Shown here: piece after piece, positions 7,647 to 18,404 of the stretch
Layout of the letters: each line of letters opens with the position of its first letter
How positions within the stretch are numbered: the first letter of the stretch is position 1
Source of the DNA: Deltaproteobacteria bacterium
GTDB lineage: Bacteria; Desulfobacterota; Desulfarculia; Adiutricales; JAFDHD01
Direction: 5' to 3'
Length of the DNA: 44,647 bases
Assembly (NCBI GenBank): GCA_019306365.1
Contig: JAFDLS010000016.1
Location: 1-44,647 of the forward strand
The notes under the pieces: model-generated
The model's input: the letters and a program-made list of their open reading frames with translations, nothing else
Database searches by the model: none
What the model was told of the DNA's origin: nothing
Program-made: the position numbers and the translations under genes

Positions 7647-9089
7647 TTAAAAGTGTTTCTTCCTCTTGCTCGACGACAAAATACCCAACATTTCTCTGTA
7701 TTTGGCTACTGTCCTTCGGGCAATATCAATATTTGACGCCCTCAAAATTTCAACAATCCGCTGGTCAGACAGGGGCTTTTGCGGATCTTCAGCCGTAATA
7801 ATCTTTCGAATACGCTCTTTAACACTTTCCGAGGCCAGGGACTCCCCGTTGAATTTGCTGATGGAGCTGTTAAAAAAGAACTTAAGTTCAAAGATCCCCT
7901 GCGGTGTATGAACATACTTGTTACTTGTTACCCTGCTGATAGTCGATTCGTGCATTTCAACGTCTTCGGCCACATCACGTAAAACCAGTGGTTTGAGGTA
8001 AGGGATGCCTTTATCTAAAAACTGACGCTGAAAATTCACGATCGATTCGGTCACCTTGTAAATTGTGCGCTGGCGTTGATGAATGCTTCTGATCAACCAA
8101 ACCGCTGATCGAAGCTTGCCCTGTATATATTCCTTGGTCTGATCCGAGACAACTTTCTGATTAGTGAGAACATCCCGGTAATACTGGTTGACCCTCAACC
8201 GGGGCAACCCGTCATCATTTAAAACAACCACATATTCATCTCCAATTTTATGCACATAAACATCTGGAGTGATATATTGCGGTTCCTCTGTATTATAAGC
8301 CTTGCCCGGCTTGGGGTCCAGGTTCAGAATGACTTCAACGGCTTCGAAAACCTTCTCCTTAGACACCTTGAATTTCCGGGCGATCTTTTGATAATTCTTT
8401 TTTTCAAGTTCCGGTAGACACTGGTCCACGATTTTTCCGGCCAGGCTCTCCTCCTGCCCCAGGTACCTTAGCTGAATGAGCAGGCATTCACGCAGATCAC
8501 GAGCAGCGACCCCGATTGGATCGAATTCCTGAACCTTGGCCAGAACCGATGCCACCTCCTCAATAGTAGTGAATTCCAGGCTCGCGATTTCCTCAAGACT
8601 GATTTGCAGATAACCGTCACTGTCAAGGTTTCCGATTATCTGTTCCGCGACATGATCCTCCAGGGGAGCGGATTTCCCCATCTGCCACTGCCAGTTCAAG
8701 TGATCGGTCAGAGAAGTCTTTTCCGAAACAAAGGTCTCGTAGTTGCTCTCCTCCGGAATCTCACGCATATTCGGGGCGGAAGATGAACTATATTCACCGA
8801 GATAACTTTCCCAGTCAATGTCTTCGCGGGCTTTTTCTTCCACCCTAACTTCGGCGAAATCATTTTCAGAAGCGGCCTGAGGCAGTTCGGCGTCAGGCGC
8901 GGCCTTCTCATCATTAATTATATCCTCATCCTGCTCCATTTCCAGGACAGCGTTCTCTTCAAGTTCCTGATTAATCGTCTGCGCTAGTTCCAGCCGGGAA
9001 AGCTGAAGCATCTTGATAGCCTGCTGGAGCTGCGGAGTCATTACCAGTTGCTGCGAAAGTTTGAGCGTTTGTCGTAATTGCAGGGCCAT
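7647..9089 (-). CDS. rpoN: RNA polymerase sigma-54 factor
   Basis: The 480-residue sigma factor recognises -24/-12 promoters and needs AAA+ activators. Region I is Gln/Leu-rich (1-50, 'LRQTLKLSQQLVMTPQLQQA'), followed by an acidic linker (about 50-95) and the core-binding domain. A helix-turn-helix follows ('DVAEDVEMHESTISRVT'), then the RpoN box 'ARRTVAKYRE' at about 457-466. All family landmarks are present and the length is normal. It is 23 bases after lptB, in the lptC-lptA-lptB-rpoN arrangement widespread in Proteobacteria. Confidence 0.97.
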   Translation of the reverse strand: MALQLRQTLKLSQQLVMTPQLQQAIKMLQLSRLELAQTINQELEENAVLEMEQDEDIINDEKAAPDAELPQAASENDFAEVRVEEKAREDIDWESYLGEYSSSSAPNMREIPEESNYETFVSEKTSLTDHLNWQWQMGKSAPLEDHVAEQIIGNLDSDGYLQISLEEIASLEFTTIEEVASVLAKVQEFDPIGVAARDLRECLLIQLRYLGQEESLAGKIVDQCLPELEKKNYQKIARKFKVSKEKVFEAVEVILNLDPKPGKAYNTEEPQYITPDVYVHKIGDEYVVVLNDDGLPRLRVNQYYRDVLTNQKVVSDQTKEYIQGKLRSAVWLIRSIHQRQRTIYKVTESIVNFQRQFLDKGIPYLKPLVLRDVAEDVEMHESTISRVTSNKYVHTPQGIFELKFFFNSSISKFNGESLASESVKERIRKIITAEDPQKPLSDQRIVEILRASNIDIARRTVAKYREMLGILSSSKRKKHF

Positions 9090-9112
9090 CGTTTTCTATC
9101 TATACCTTAAAC

Positions 9113-9892
9113 TCACAGTTTGAAATTGTCTCCCAGGTAAATCCTGCGGGCCAATTCGCTCTCAACGATCGTCTCAGGTGTGCCTTCTTCGATTACCACA
9201 CCCTCATTGAGAATGTAGGCCCGGTCGCATACACCCAGGGTTTCCCGAACATTGTGATCTGAAATCAAAATTCCGATACCTCGTTCCTTGAGGTGTCGAA
9301 TTATATTCTGAATATCTATTACGACCAGAGGGTCTATCCCGGCAAAGGGCTCATCCAAAAGTATAAAAGCCGGTTCAGTGGCAAGGGCCCGGCTTATTTC
9401 CACACGCCGCCGCTCACCGCCGGAAAGAGCGAAAGACTTTGTCTTGGCCAGGTGGGAAATACCCATTTCCTTGAGCAAGCCTTTGAGCCTGTGCTGCCGC
9501 TCGGCTCGGGAAAGTCCAAGCGTCTCCAGAATGGCCAGGATGTTTTCCGCAACCGTCAATTTGCGAAATACGCTGGGTTCCTGGGGGAGGTAGGATATGC
9601 CCAGTTGAGCGCGTTTGTACATTGGGGTGCGGGTAAGGTCGGTTTTACTGAGAAAAACGCGCCCCTCATCAGGCTGAATCAGACCGACGGTCATGTAAAA
9701 AGTGGTTGTTTTCCCGGCGCCATTGGGTCCCAAAAGACCCACAATCTCCCCATGATTAAGCTTGAAAGAAACACGGTCAACAACCCGTTTCCGCCCATAA
9801 TTCTTGACAAGACCATCAGCCTGAAGGCAGACCTTCGGGACTTCGGCTTTAAGGTCTCGCAAATCCGGTGTCTTATGAGGCAGAAAGGGCAT
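9113..9892 (-). CDS. lptB: LPS export ABC transporter ATP-binding protein LptB
   Basis: Cytoplasmic ATPase that powers LPS extraction by LptFG and transport along the LptC-LptA bridge. It is 259 residues, with Walker A '[13 protein letters not shown]', Q-loop 'YLPQEPSVF', signature '[15 protein letters not shown]', Walker B '[12 protein letters not shown]' and switch His in 'ISDHNV'. About 20 extra residues precede the usual start. Its start overlaps the lptA stop by one base (TAATG). LptF, LptG and LptD are not in this window. Confidence 0.96.
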   Translation of the reverse strand: MPFLPHKTPDLRDLKAEVPKVCLQADGLVKNYGRKRVVDRVSFKLNHGEIVGLLGPNGAGKTTTFYMTVGLIQPDEGRVFLSKTDLTRTPMYKRAQLGISYLPQEPSVFRKLTVAENILAILETLGLSRAERQHRLKGLLKEMGISHLAKTKSFALSGGERRRVEISRALATEPAFILLDEPFAGIDPLVVIDIQNIIRHLKERGIGILISDHNVRETLGVCDRAYILNEGVVIEEGTPETIVESELARRIYLGDNFKL

Positions 9893-10611
9893 TACTGCTT
9901 TTCCTTCGTTTCACTTTTAGGGGCAGGCGGCTCATCTCGCTTTTGGGGCGGCTGGTAAAAGGTAGCCTTGACCTTTTTCTCCGGTCCGCTTTCTATGACA
10001 CTCCGGCCATCATCCAAATACATTGTTATCCGGTCCCCGCTCAGGACATCTTTACCTCGCCAGACTTGAGGTGAATCGGTGAAGGTAATCAGACGGGATT
10101 TGGTTTCATAAACCGCTTTGCCGGCCAGGGCGACGCTGTTCTTCATGGCGACCTTAACATGACCTTCGGCTTCCAGCCGCAAAATTTCACGGTGGACTTC
10201 CGCATCTTTCTTTTGAGCGGGTTTGGAAGCGCTGGCTGGCGGAGATGAGCCGGAGTCAGGGTTCGAGTTCTGGTTTTTCGTGGTTACCCTGATTTCCCTG
10301 TAAAAAACCCGGGCGATATCGCAGGTCAGAACCAAATCCTCCCAGCGAATCGTAACCTTTCCGTTCAAGAATACCACTTTCTTATTGTCATCCACTTCGA
10401 GGCGATCAGTGGTAATCTGAATCGAACCGCTCTGAATCTTTTTCTTTTTAGCCGTGGATGAATCGGGATCGGTTTGCGGCCGTACCTGATCAACAGAGGC
10501 ATTCTCCTTTGACCCGGTTTTTATCCCGGCTGACATAACCGCTTCCGGAAAGGCGAAAACGGCGGAAAAAGAAAAAAAGCTAAGCAAAAAGAAGACTACA
10601 GAAATCCTCAT
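9892..10611 (-). CDS. lptA: LPS transport periplasmic protein LptA (OstA-like)
   Basis: Secreted protein of 239 residues with an N-terminal signal peptide (about 1-20, '[16 protein letters not shown]'). The OstA/LptA fold begins near '[32 protein letters not shown]'. It forms the periplasmic LPS bridge between LptC and LptD. A Ser/Pro/Lys-rich insert (about residues 115-140, '[19 protein letters not shown]') interrupts the repeated beta-jellyroll and is unusual. AGGAG precedes ATG 10611. It lies between lptC and lptB, which supports the call. Confidence 0.9.
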   Translation of the reverse strand: MRISVVFFLLSFFSFSAVFAFPEAVMSAGIKTGSKENASVDQVRPQTDPDSSTAKKKKIQSGSIQITTDRLEVDDNKKVVFLNGKVTIRWEDLVLTCDIARVFYREIRVTTKNQNSNPDSGSSPPASASKPAQKKDAEVHREILRLEAEGHVKVAMKNSVALAGKAVYETKSRLITFTDSPQVWRGKDVLSGDRITMYLDDGRSVIESGPEKKVKATFYQPPQKRDEPPAPKSETKEKQ

Positions 10612-10627
10612 TTCTGTTAATATACTC

Positions 10628-11197
10628 CTAAGTTGAATCGAAAAGAGCCCTGGCCTCCCTACCTATCTGTAAACGGCGGCTGTCTACATCCAGGGTAAGG
10701 TCGCGACCATCCAGGGTAAGCTTTGGGCCCATGATTTTGAAGCGACCTGGGACGAGAAGCAGTTTAGTATCCACCTTGTAAATCAGCTCGTTCGCTGTTA
10801 AGCGATAGCCCTCGATATTATGAATCAAAACATGGCCGATCAGCTTAACCATCTTGGCTTTTCGGTCATATTTGGCTTTTTCCCCGCTAACAAGGATCCT
10901 TCCCTGGGAAGCGTTTAGCAGCACGATTTCAACCTGGTCAAAATGAAGAAGTTGATTGAACTTGGAGTACCGCATCGCGTCAGCTTTAAGCGTCCATTCG
11001 TCACGCCCTTCCTTGACCTCCGTGTAATTTACACCTCTCAGGTGCATGTCCACGTTGGTCGGCAGAAGGCTGAGAGCCCGCTTGGGTTTGAGGTCAAGTT
11101 GTTTCCCCCAGAAAAACAAGCCAACGCTTACCACCGCCAGCGCTAAGAGGCTGGTTATAAGCAGTATTTTGATCCTGCGTGCTTGAAACAAACCCAT
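10628..11197 (-). CDS. lptC: LPS export inner-membrane protein LptC
   Basis: The protein has 189 residues. One N-terminal membrane span (about 10-30, 'ILLITSLLALAVVSVGLFFW') is followed by a periplasmic LptC/YrbK beta domain ('DMHLRGVNYTEVKEGRDEWTLKAD', 'YDRKAKMVKLIGHV'). It hands LPS from LptBFG to LptA. It is the first gene of the lptC-lptA-lptB-rpoN unit, with a near-consensus promoter 44 bases ahead of its ATG. Confidence 0.92.
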   Translation of the reverse strand: MGLFQARRIKILLITSLLALAVVSVGLFFWGKQLDLKPKRALSLLPTNVDMHLRGVNYTEVKEGRDEWTLKADAMRYSKFNQLLHFDQVEIVLLNASQGRILVSGEKAKYDRKAKMVKLIGHVLIHNIEGYRLTANELIYKVDTKLLLVPGRFKIMGPKLTLDGRDLTLDVDSRRLQIGREARALFDST

Positions 11198-11240
11198 ATT
11201 TTAAAAGCCAATCCCTTGTAAATCCGCTTATACCTTTAAA

Positions 11241-11269
11241 ATCATATCAGGGAAGTTGAGATGTGTAAA
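11241..11269 (-). promoter_or_regulatory. Near-consensus sigma-70 promoter for lptC-lptA-lptB-rpoN
   Basis: Minus strand: -35 TTTACA (11269-11264), exactly 17 bases, -10 TATGAT (11246-11241). Each hexamer is 5/6 to consensus. The predicted start is about 11234, some 37 bases before the lptC ATG. It separates the Lpt/RpoN transcript from the kdsA-kdsC genes upstream. Confidence 0.7.
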
Positions 11270-11348
11270 GCAAATATTATGCCGATTTTTACCTATAATT
11301 TTAGGAAGATCTTTGAAGCGTATGTTGGGTAGGCTGAATAAAATAAAA

Positions 11349-11870
11349 TTAATAATATCTTTCTGTTATTGACTCCCAGAGTCCTTGACCCTTTAATATC
11401 ATCTCAGCCATCTCACGTACGGCGCCCCGGCCTCCGGCATTCTGACAGACAAAATGGACCGCTTCCTTTATTTCAGGCCGGGCGTCCGCCGGAGCCATTG
11501 ACAGACCAACCCGGCGCAGAACCGGCAGGTCAATCAAATCGTCGCCCGCAAAAGCCACCTTCCGGTCAGTCAAACCAAATTCATCCAAAATCTCCTCATA
11601 GACCGTGAGCTTTACTTTAGCCCCCTGGCGAATTATATCCACTCCCAGCTCCGCTGCCCTAAACTCTACGACCCGGCTCTCCCGGCCGGTGAGGAAGGCG
11701 ATTTCAAGCCCGGCCCGTTTCAACCATTTTATGCCTGTACCATCACGCACATCAAAAAATTTACTCTCCACACCATTATTGTCCATAACAATCCGCCCAT
11801 CGGTGAGCACCCCATCCACGTCAAAAATCACCAGCTTTATCGGCTCGATTAAAGCCCGCTCAAGATTCAC
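11349..11870 (-). CDS. kdsC: 3-deoxy-D-manno-octulosonate 8-phosphate phosphatase
   Basis: HAD-superfamily phosphatase of 173 residues, the usual KdsC length without a cap domain. Nucleophile Asp17 and acid/base Asp19 lie in 'FDVDGVLTDG'; motif II is 'FLTGRES', and motif IV is 'VAFAGDDLIDLPVL'. It dephosphorylates Kdo-8-phosphate to Kdo for lipid A inner core. GTG start 11870 overlaps the kdsA stop (GTGA), so the two Kdo genes are coupled. Confidence 0.95.
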   Translation of the reverse strand: MNLERALIEPIKLVIFDVDGVLTDGRIVMDNNGVESKFFDVRDGTGIKWLKRAGLEIAFLTGRESRVVEFRAAELGVDIIRQGAKVKLTVYEEILDEFGLTDRKVAFAGDDLIDLPVLRRVGLSMAPADARPEIKEAVHFVCQNAGGRGAVREMAEMILKGQGLWESITERYY

Positions 11871-12709
11871 CTGTACTCTCCCTGTTTCACTAGCCTGACA
11901 ACTGAATCGATTTCCTTTAAAAACCGAAGCAGGTCAGAGAATTGATCTTTATGAAGCGAATTGAGGCCATCGCACAAGGCCCGGTCAGGATCAGGATGAA
12001 CTTCCATAAAAACTCCGTCCACTCCGGCCGCGACGGCGGCCCTGGCCAGCGTTCCAATAAACTCCCTTTGCCCTCCCGAAGCGCCTTCGCCCCCGCCTGG
12101 AAGCTGGACGCTGTGGGTGGCGTCAAATATGACCGGATAGCCAAACGACCGCATGATGGGCAGAGAACGCATGTCCACCACCAGATTATTGTACCCGAAA
12201 GACGCGCCTCGTTCGGTGATCATCAGGTTTTCATTACCTGTGGCGGTAAGTTTTCCGATCACATGTTTTACGTCCATAGGGGCAAGAAACTGACCTTTTT
12301 TGACATTCACCGGCTTGCCCGTTCGTCCTGCCGCCTGAAGGAGATCCGTCTGGCGGCTCAGGAAGGCCGGAATCTGGATAACATCAAGAAAATCGGCCGC
12401 TATTTCGGCCTCCCCGACTGAGTGAACGTCGCTGAGCACCGGCACACCCACTTCTTGCCGAATTTCCTTTAAAAAGGTCAAGCCTTTTTCCAATCCCGGA
12501 CCGCGATAAGAATTAACGCCCGTTCGATTGGCTTTATCATATGAGGCCTTGAAAACGTAATTCAGACCCAGCTTTTGTGTCTCGGCTTTTAAAAATCGAG
12601 CCAGGTTCAGCACCATCTCCGGTTCCTCGATGACGCATGGTCCAGCCACTACAAGCAGTGGTTGATCGCCTCCAACCGCGATATCACCAATTTGTACAAT
12701 CCTGGTCAT
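11867..12709 (-). CDS. kdsA: 2-dehydro-3-deoxyphosphooctonate aldolase (Kdo-8-phosphate synthase)
   Basis: Condenses arabinose 5-phosphate with phosphoenolpyruvate to Kdo-8-phosphate. It is 280 residues, with 'VVAGPCVIE' (early beta strand), 'FKASYDKANRT', 'IQIPAFLSRQTDLL', 'VNVKKGQFLAP', 'ERGASFGYNNL' and 'DATHSVQLPGG', all hallmarks of KdsA. It lies 53 bases after pyrG and overlaps kdsC; pyrG-kdsA-kdsC fits the need for CTP in CMP-Kdo formation. Confidence 0.97.
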   Translation of the reverse strand: MTRIVQIGDIAVGGDQPLLVVAGPCVIEEPEMVLNLARFLKAETQKLGLNYVFKASYDKANRTGVNSYRGPGLEKGLTFLKEIRQEVGVPVLSDVHSVGEAEIAADFLDVIQIPAFLSRQTDLLQAAGRTGKPVNVKKGQFLAPMDVKHVIGKLTATGNENLMITERGASFGYNNLVVDMRSLPIMRSFGYPVIFDATHSVQLPGGGEGASGGQREFIGTLARAAVAAGVDGVFMEVHPDPDRALCDGLNSLHKDQFSDLLRFLKEIDSVVRLVKQGEYR

Positions 12710-12762
12710 GTGTTTTGTACCTTGCTCCTTTTGTAAATGAAAAAAGCCGCGTAACCGCCAGA

Positions 12763-14466
<1,704 letters not shown>

Positions 14467-14649
14467 TTAGACTAACCCGAAATCCCGCTGGATGTCAAGA
14501 CACATCCGGACCAGATCAAGAAATTATATGAAACCCCGCAAAAGCTCGGTCTAATTGATCCGCCGAGAATCTGCGATCACCCGCGTTGACCGATATTTTC
14601 AAAGGTGAAAATAAAGTGAACATTTTTAAAAAAAATACGGGCTTTGATG

Positions 14650-14679
14650 TTTATCCTGTCCTATGGTAAAAATTATACT
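14650..14679 (+). promoter_or_regulatory. Possible promoter of the envelope operon
   Basis: A good -10 TATACT (14674-14679) lies 18 bases after a weak -35 TTTATC. It falls inside any reading frame begun at 14663, which supports ATG 14702 as the first start codon of the operon. Confidence 0.35.
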
Positions 14680-14701
14680 ATTTCCTATAAGGTGGCCGCT
14701 A

Positions 14702-15505
14702 ATGAAAAGATTCGCGTTTCTCTTTTTTTATCTGCCCGTTCTGTTTTGGGCTCTGCCGGTTCAAGCCGGATCGATCTCCATACAAACTTACGCTACCTGT
14801 ACTTTGATGGAAGAAAGCGTCAGGGTTAACGTTATCACGGCCAACGTCGGCCAAGAGGCGGCGAAGAACATCCAGGTACATGCCATCTTTCAGGATACCG
14901 TCCGGTCCTCCAAGGTGCTTCCTTCTCTCAAACCAGGCCAGACTTACAAATCTTTTATTGATATTCACCCCAAGCTGGCACTGCCTGGTTCGTACCCGGT
15001 TGAAGTTCGAGTGGATTTCCATGACCTCAACGACTATCTGTTCACCAGCCTGGCCCACGCGTCCTTTATCTATAAGGAGGCGGTCAATATCCAGGTCTTT
15101 GTCCGGCCGACCGAAGCCGAGCTGACCGGCAAAGCCAAGTTGAACCTGGAGGTTTTAAACATGGACCAGGCGGACCGGGAAGTGAGAATTCGATTGCTCG
15201 TACCCCGCGAATTACAGGTGAAACCTGCTGAGCAAACACTGCGCCTCAAAGGAGGAGGAAAACAAAAGGTAACTTTTAAGCTGAAGAATTTTTCAGCCAT
15301 CGAGGGTTCGGCCTATCCCGTGTTTTCTTTCCTTGAATACGAGGCCGATGGACGGCATTACAGCAACGTGGCCGAAAGCAGGGTTCAAGTGACCGCCGGA
15401 CAAAATTTCTTCGAAAAGCACACTTCGGCCCTGATTATTGTCATCGCGGCCCTGGGACTTGTCGTGGTTTTATTTCAGGTATTTCGAACCGTGAAAAAAG
15501 CATAA
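14702..15505 (+). CDS. Secreted, C-terminally anchored protein with Ig-like (CARDB/NEW3-type) domain
   Basis: Protein of 267 residues. A signal peptide (about 1-22, ending 'ALPVQA') is followed by beta-rich repeats with a CARDB/NEW3-like pattern ('VNVITANVGQEAAKNIQVHA', 'SLKPGQTYKSFIDI', 'LKGGGKQKVTFKLKNF'). One C-terminal membrane span (about 240-260, 'ALIIVIAALGLVVVLFQVF') and a short basic tail follow. The bulk should therefore lie in the periplasm. ATG 14702 has AGGTGG upstream; the in-frame ATG 14663 would spoil the signal peptide and overlap the -10 box. It is the first gene of a rightward operon with a PTPS_related membrane protein, a radical SAM protein and a glycosyltransferase. No function is assigned. 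Confidence 0.75.
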   Translation: MKRFAFLFFYLPVLFWALPVQAGSISIQTYATCTLMEESVRVNVITANVGQEAAKNIQVHAIFQDTVRSSKVLPSLKPGQTYKSFIDIHPKLALPGSYPVEVRVDFHDLNDYLFTSLAHASFIYKEAVNIQVFVRPTEAELTGKAKLNLEVLNMDQADREVRIRLLVPRELQVKPAEQTLRLKGGGKQKVTFKLKNFSAIEGSAYPVFSFLEYEADGRHYSNVAESRVQVTAGQNFFEKHTSALIIVIAALGLVVVLFQVFRTVKKA

Positions 15506-15516
15506 GGGGTTAAGAC

Positions 15517-16833
15517 TTGTTCCACTTTCCGCTCAATCAGAAAAACCTGAACCGGCTGGGGGCAATCAGTCTGTTCTTTCTTGTTTATGTCTTTCTTTGT
15601 AGCTACCTCAAGCCGGGGCTTATTCTGAAAGACACCATCATCACCGGCGGTGACACGGCCAGTCATTACTTAACCGCGGTTTATCTCAGGGATCACCTCC
15701 TGCCTCAATGGCGCATCATGGGCTGGTTTCCCGGGAACTACGCCGGATTCTGCCTGTTCCAGTTTTATTTCCCCCTACCCTTCCTGTTCATGAGTCTGCT
15801 CAGCGTTTTAATTCCTCTGACTATCTCATTCAAAATCATCAGTCTGGCCGGGGTCTTCAGTCTGCCCGCCGGGGCTTACGTCTGTCTGAAGCAAATGGGT
15901 TTCAAGGCCCCTGAACCTGAACTTGGTATGGTGTTTGTACTGCCTTTCCTGTTCATGGAAGCCAATTCCATGTGGGGAGGCAATATCCCTTCGACTCTGG
16001 CCGGGGAATTCGCCTATGGCATCGGACTGACACTTTCCCTGATATACCTCGGACGCTTCTACAGGAGCATCCAAACCGGACGGAACGTTTTTTCCAACGC
16101 TTTACTTCTGGCACTAGCCGGGTTGGCGCACGGCTACACGTTGATCTTCTGTGTGGTTGGAGTGAGTTTTTTTTTGATAACGACTCGCAACTGGCTTTTC
16201 AGGCTGGTTTATATCCTTAAGGTCAACCTTCTGGCCTTCTGCTTCATGGGTTTCTGGATTGTGCCTTTACTGCTTTTTCTGCCTTACACGGTGCCTTATT
16301 TTCCCCGGATTCTCTGGCCTTTTATTTTCGCGAGTCTGGCCGGGATTGCTTTGAGCCTTCCTCTGCCGCGCCGGTTGTCACCGGAAAAAAACGGCGCTCC
16401 ATTTCTTCTCTATTTGATCCTGATCACCGGCGTTTTTTATCTTATCGCTCCGAAGATCGGCCTGGTTGATATCCGTTTCATCCCCTTTGGGCAGGTTTTC
16501 CTGGTTCTTCTTGGAGCGGTGGGCGCGGGCCGTTTGCTTGGTCTTTTCCGGCTGAAAACAATCGCGGCCCTGGCTCTGGCCATTGGCACCGTGGTCTGGA
16601 CCGCTCACCAGGTGCATTTTATCGACCGGTGGATGGAATGGAACTACTCCGGTTATGAAAGCAAACTGCCGCGAAAACCAGATCCGTCGGATCGCTTCGC
16701 GCGTTTGAGTCCCTGCCTCTTTTCGCCGGGCGAGCGACTCTGGAAGGGTTGTACATGCAGTCCAGCCTCTCCGCCCCGTTTGTCTTTTATATCCAGTCTG
16801 AAATTTCGAAGATCTATTCCTCACCGCTCATGA
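15517..16833 (+). CDS. PTPS_related multispanning membrane protein, 5' part of a broken gene
   Basis: The frame has 438 codons; about the first 380 are genuine. There are roughly ten hydrophobic spans. The N-terminal extracytoplasmic signature is 'GGDTASHYLTAVYLRDHLLP' and 'GWFPGNYAGFCLFQFYFP', as in the '6-pyruvoyl-tetrahydropterin synthase related' membrane family (PF10131 type), distantly like YfhO and oligosaccharide glycosyltransferases. After 'MEWNYSGYESKL' (about nt 16670) the frame turns into Arg/Pro/Ser-rich non-homologous text. The expected continuation 'RAFESLPLFAGRATLEG' is read in another frame at 16698-16748. The gene therefore continues into the next entry after a frame change near 16670-16695. 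The start codon is TTG 15517; no better start is visible. Confidence 0.75.
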   Translation: MFHFPLNQKNLNRLGAISLFFLVYVFLCSYLKPGLILKDTIITGGDTASHYLTAVYLRDHLLPQWRIMGWFPGNYAGFCLFQFYFPLPFLFMSLLSVLIPLTISFKIISLAGVFSLPAGAYVCLKQMGFKAPEPELGMVFVLPFLFMEANSMWGGNIPSTLAGEFAYGIGLTLSLIYLGRFYRSIQTGRNVFSNALLLALAGLAHGYTLIFCVVGVSFFLITTRNWLFRLVYILKVNLLAFCFMGFWIVPLLLFLPYTVPYFPRILWPFIFASLAGIALSLPLPRRLSPEKNGAPFLLYLILITGVFYLIAPKIGLVDIRFIPFGQVFLVLLGAVGAGRLLGLFRLKTIAALALAIGTVVWTAHQVHFIDRWMEWNYSGYESKLPRKPDPSDRFARLSPCLFSPGERLWKGCTCSPASPPRLSFISSLKFRRSIPHRS

Positions 16834-18401
16834 ACTACAATTACAGCCGCTTCGATCTGGATAAAGCTCAACGTCACCTGGAACTCTTCAATGTGGGCCA
16901 ATACGTTACCGTAACCGAGGAGGCCAGATCCGAGGCGTTTGAAACCGCCGGGCTTCAATTCGAAAAAGACTTCCCTCCTTTTGCCCTGTTCAGGCTGACT
17001 CAAAACAAAAATCGCTACGTGATCCAACCAAAATTCAAACCGGTATTGGCCATATCGGAAAACCCCAAGGCCGACGCCTTTACCTGGTTCAGGTGGAGCG
17101 ACCTTGAGGTGCCTCTGGTATTCTCCACAAAAGCCAGTGAGGAGGAAAAGAATTACTTTGCCGCGGTCCTTGAACCGGAAGCGGCGAGGGAGAAGTTTCA
17201 AAACCTTCCCCGCCAGCACGTTCCTTCTGCGGCGGAAGTTAAAGAGACCATTAAAAACGGTGAAATCATAATCGATGGAGCCACGCCCGGTCAGCCTCTT
17301 TGGATCAAGGTCTCATACCACCCCAACTGGCGGGTTGAGGGCGCTGATCGCGTCTTTCGAGCCAGTCCGGCCTTCATGCTCATCTTTCCGGCCAGCCCGC
17401 ACGTACGCCTGTATTTCAGCCGAACCTGGCCTGAGTACCTGGGTTTGATCCTGACTCTAACCGGCGGCCTGATTGTTTTGACCCGGCTTTTGTTTTTGAG
17501 GCCCCGATCCGTGGAACCTGATTTTTCAACCGTTTTTGATAAGCCCCTGGCCGGATTGACAGCGATCATGCGCCCACGGGCCGGTCTAGTTTTGGGCGTC
17601 ATTATAACGCTGGTCCTGGCCGCGCTTTTGACCCTTGTTTTGGCCGTGCGCTACCAGGACCCCACCATCTACCATAATCGCGGGTTGAAATACTTTCAAA
17701 CCGAAAACTGGAAACAGGCTCGAGCCGTATTCAGCGAGGCGGTGAAGCGGTATCCCCTTTCGCCCATCGTGGATCAAACCCTGCACCATCTGGCCCTTTC
17801 CTACTTCAATGATCAGCGATACGAACAAGCTCTGGCGACCTGGCTCCGCTTTCCCAACGAATATCCGGAAAGCCGCGTTTTACCTGAAGCGCTCTACCAC
17901 ATCGGGCTCTGTCACCAGCGCGCGAAACGACTTGATGAAGCCGGCCGAACCTTCAGCGCGGTGATAAAAGAATTTCCGCATTCGCCCTGGGCCGGGGAAT
18001 CGAGCCACCGTTTATCGGAAATCTACGGGCCAGCCGGACTCTTTAAGAGGGCTATGAATTTTTATGACCAGGCACGCTATAGGCAAGCCTATTGTTTTTT
18101 CTTTGAAACGCGCGAAAAAACTGGAGAGCCGCGCCTGAAGGAGCGCGCCACCTATTTTGCGGCTCTTTCTTTATTCAAGGCTGAAGAATGGGTGGATGCC
18201 ATGGCCGCCTTTCGGGATTTACTGGCGGAATTTTCCACGGGAGAATATAATGCTGAGGCATATTTTCATCTTGGCCTGATCAATCTTCGAATCGGTGATA
18301 TCGGGGAAAGCCGAAAAGCCTTTCAAACAGTTATAAACAGTTACCCTAATAGCCGGTGGAACGGCTTAGCGCGGGAAAAATTAAAAAGCCTTGAACAGTG
18401 A
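16749..18401 (+). CDS. 3' part of the PTPS_related protein with C-terminal TPR repeats
   Basis: This 550-codon frame is open further upstream (from about 16659), where it reads 'RAFESLPLFAGRATLEGLYMQ', so TTG 16749 is an arbitrary start. Residues 1-225 continue the extracytoplasmic domain. Membrane spans lie at about 230-251 and 278-300. From about 309 to the end are tetratricopeptide-like repeats of the YbgF/BamD kind ('YHNRGLKYFQTENWKQARAVF', 'HLALSYFNDQRYEQALATWL', 'HIGLCHQRAKRLDEAGRTF', 'AYFHLGLINLRIGDIGESRKAF'). If the frame break were repaired, the whole protein would have about 960 residues: a polytopic membrane domain fused to a TPR tail. It ends three bases before the radical SAM gene. 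Confidence 0.72.
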   Translation: MYMQSSLSAPFVFYIQSEISKIYSSPLMNYNYSRFDLDKAQRHLELFNVGQYVTVTEEARSEAFETAGLQFEKDFPPFALFRLTQNKNRYVIQPKFKPVLAISENPKADAFTWFRWSDLEVPLVFSTKASEEEKNYFAAVLEPEAAREKFQNLPRQHVPSAAEVKETIKNGEIIIDGATPGQPLWIKVSYHPNWRVEGADRVFRASPAFMLIFPASPHVRLYFSRTWPEYLGLILTLTGGLIVLTRLLFLRPRSVEPDFSTVFDKPLAGLTAIMRPRAGLVLGVIITLVLAALLTLVLAVRYQDPTIYHNRGLKYFQTENWKQARAVFSEAVKRYPLSPIVDQTLHHLALSYFNDQRYEQALATWLRFPNEYPESRVLPEALYHIGLCHQRAKRLDEAGRTFSAVIKEFPHSPWAGESSHRLSEIYGPAGLFKRAMNFYDQARYRQAYCFFFETREKTGEPRLKERATYFAALSLFKAEEWVDAMAAFRDLLAEFSTGEYNAEAYFHLGLINLRIGDIGESRKAFQTVINSYPNSRWNGLAREKLKSLEQ

Positions 18402-18404
18402 GTC

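Noticed and set aside
9293..10074. Long plus-strand frame opposite lptB and lptA
   Set aside because: Opposite a gene with all ABC ATPase motifs; the antisense translation has no recognisable domain.
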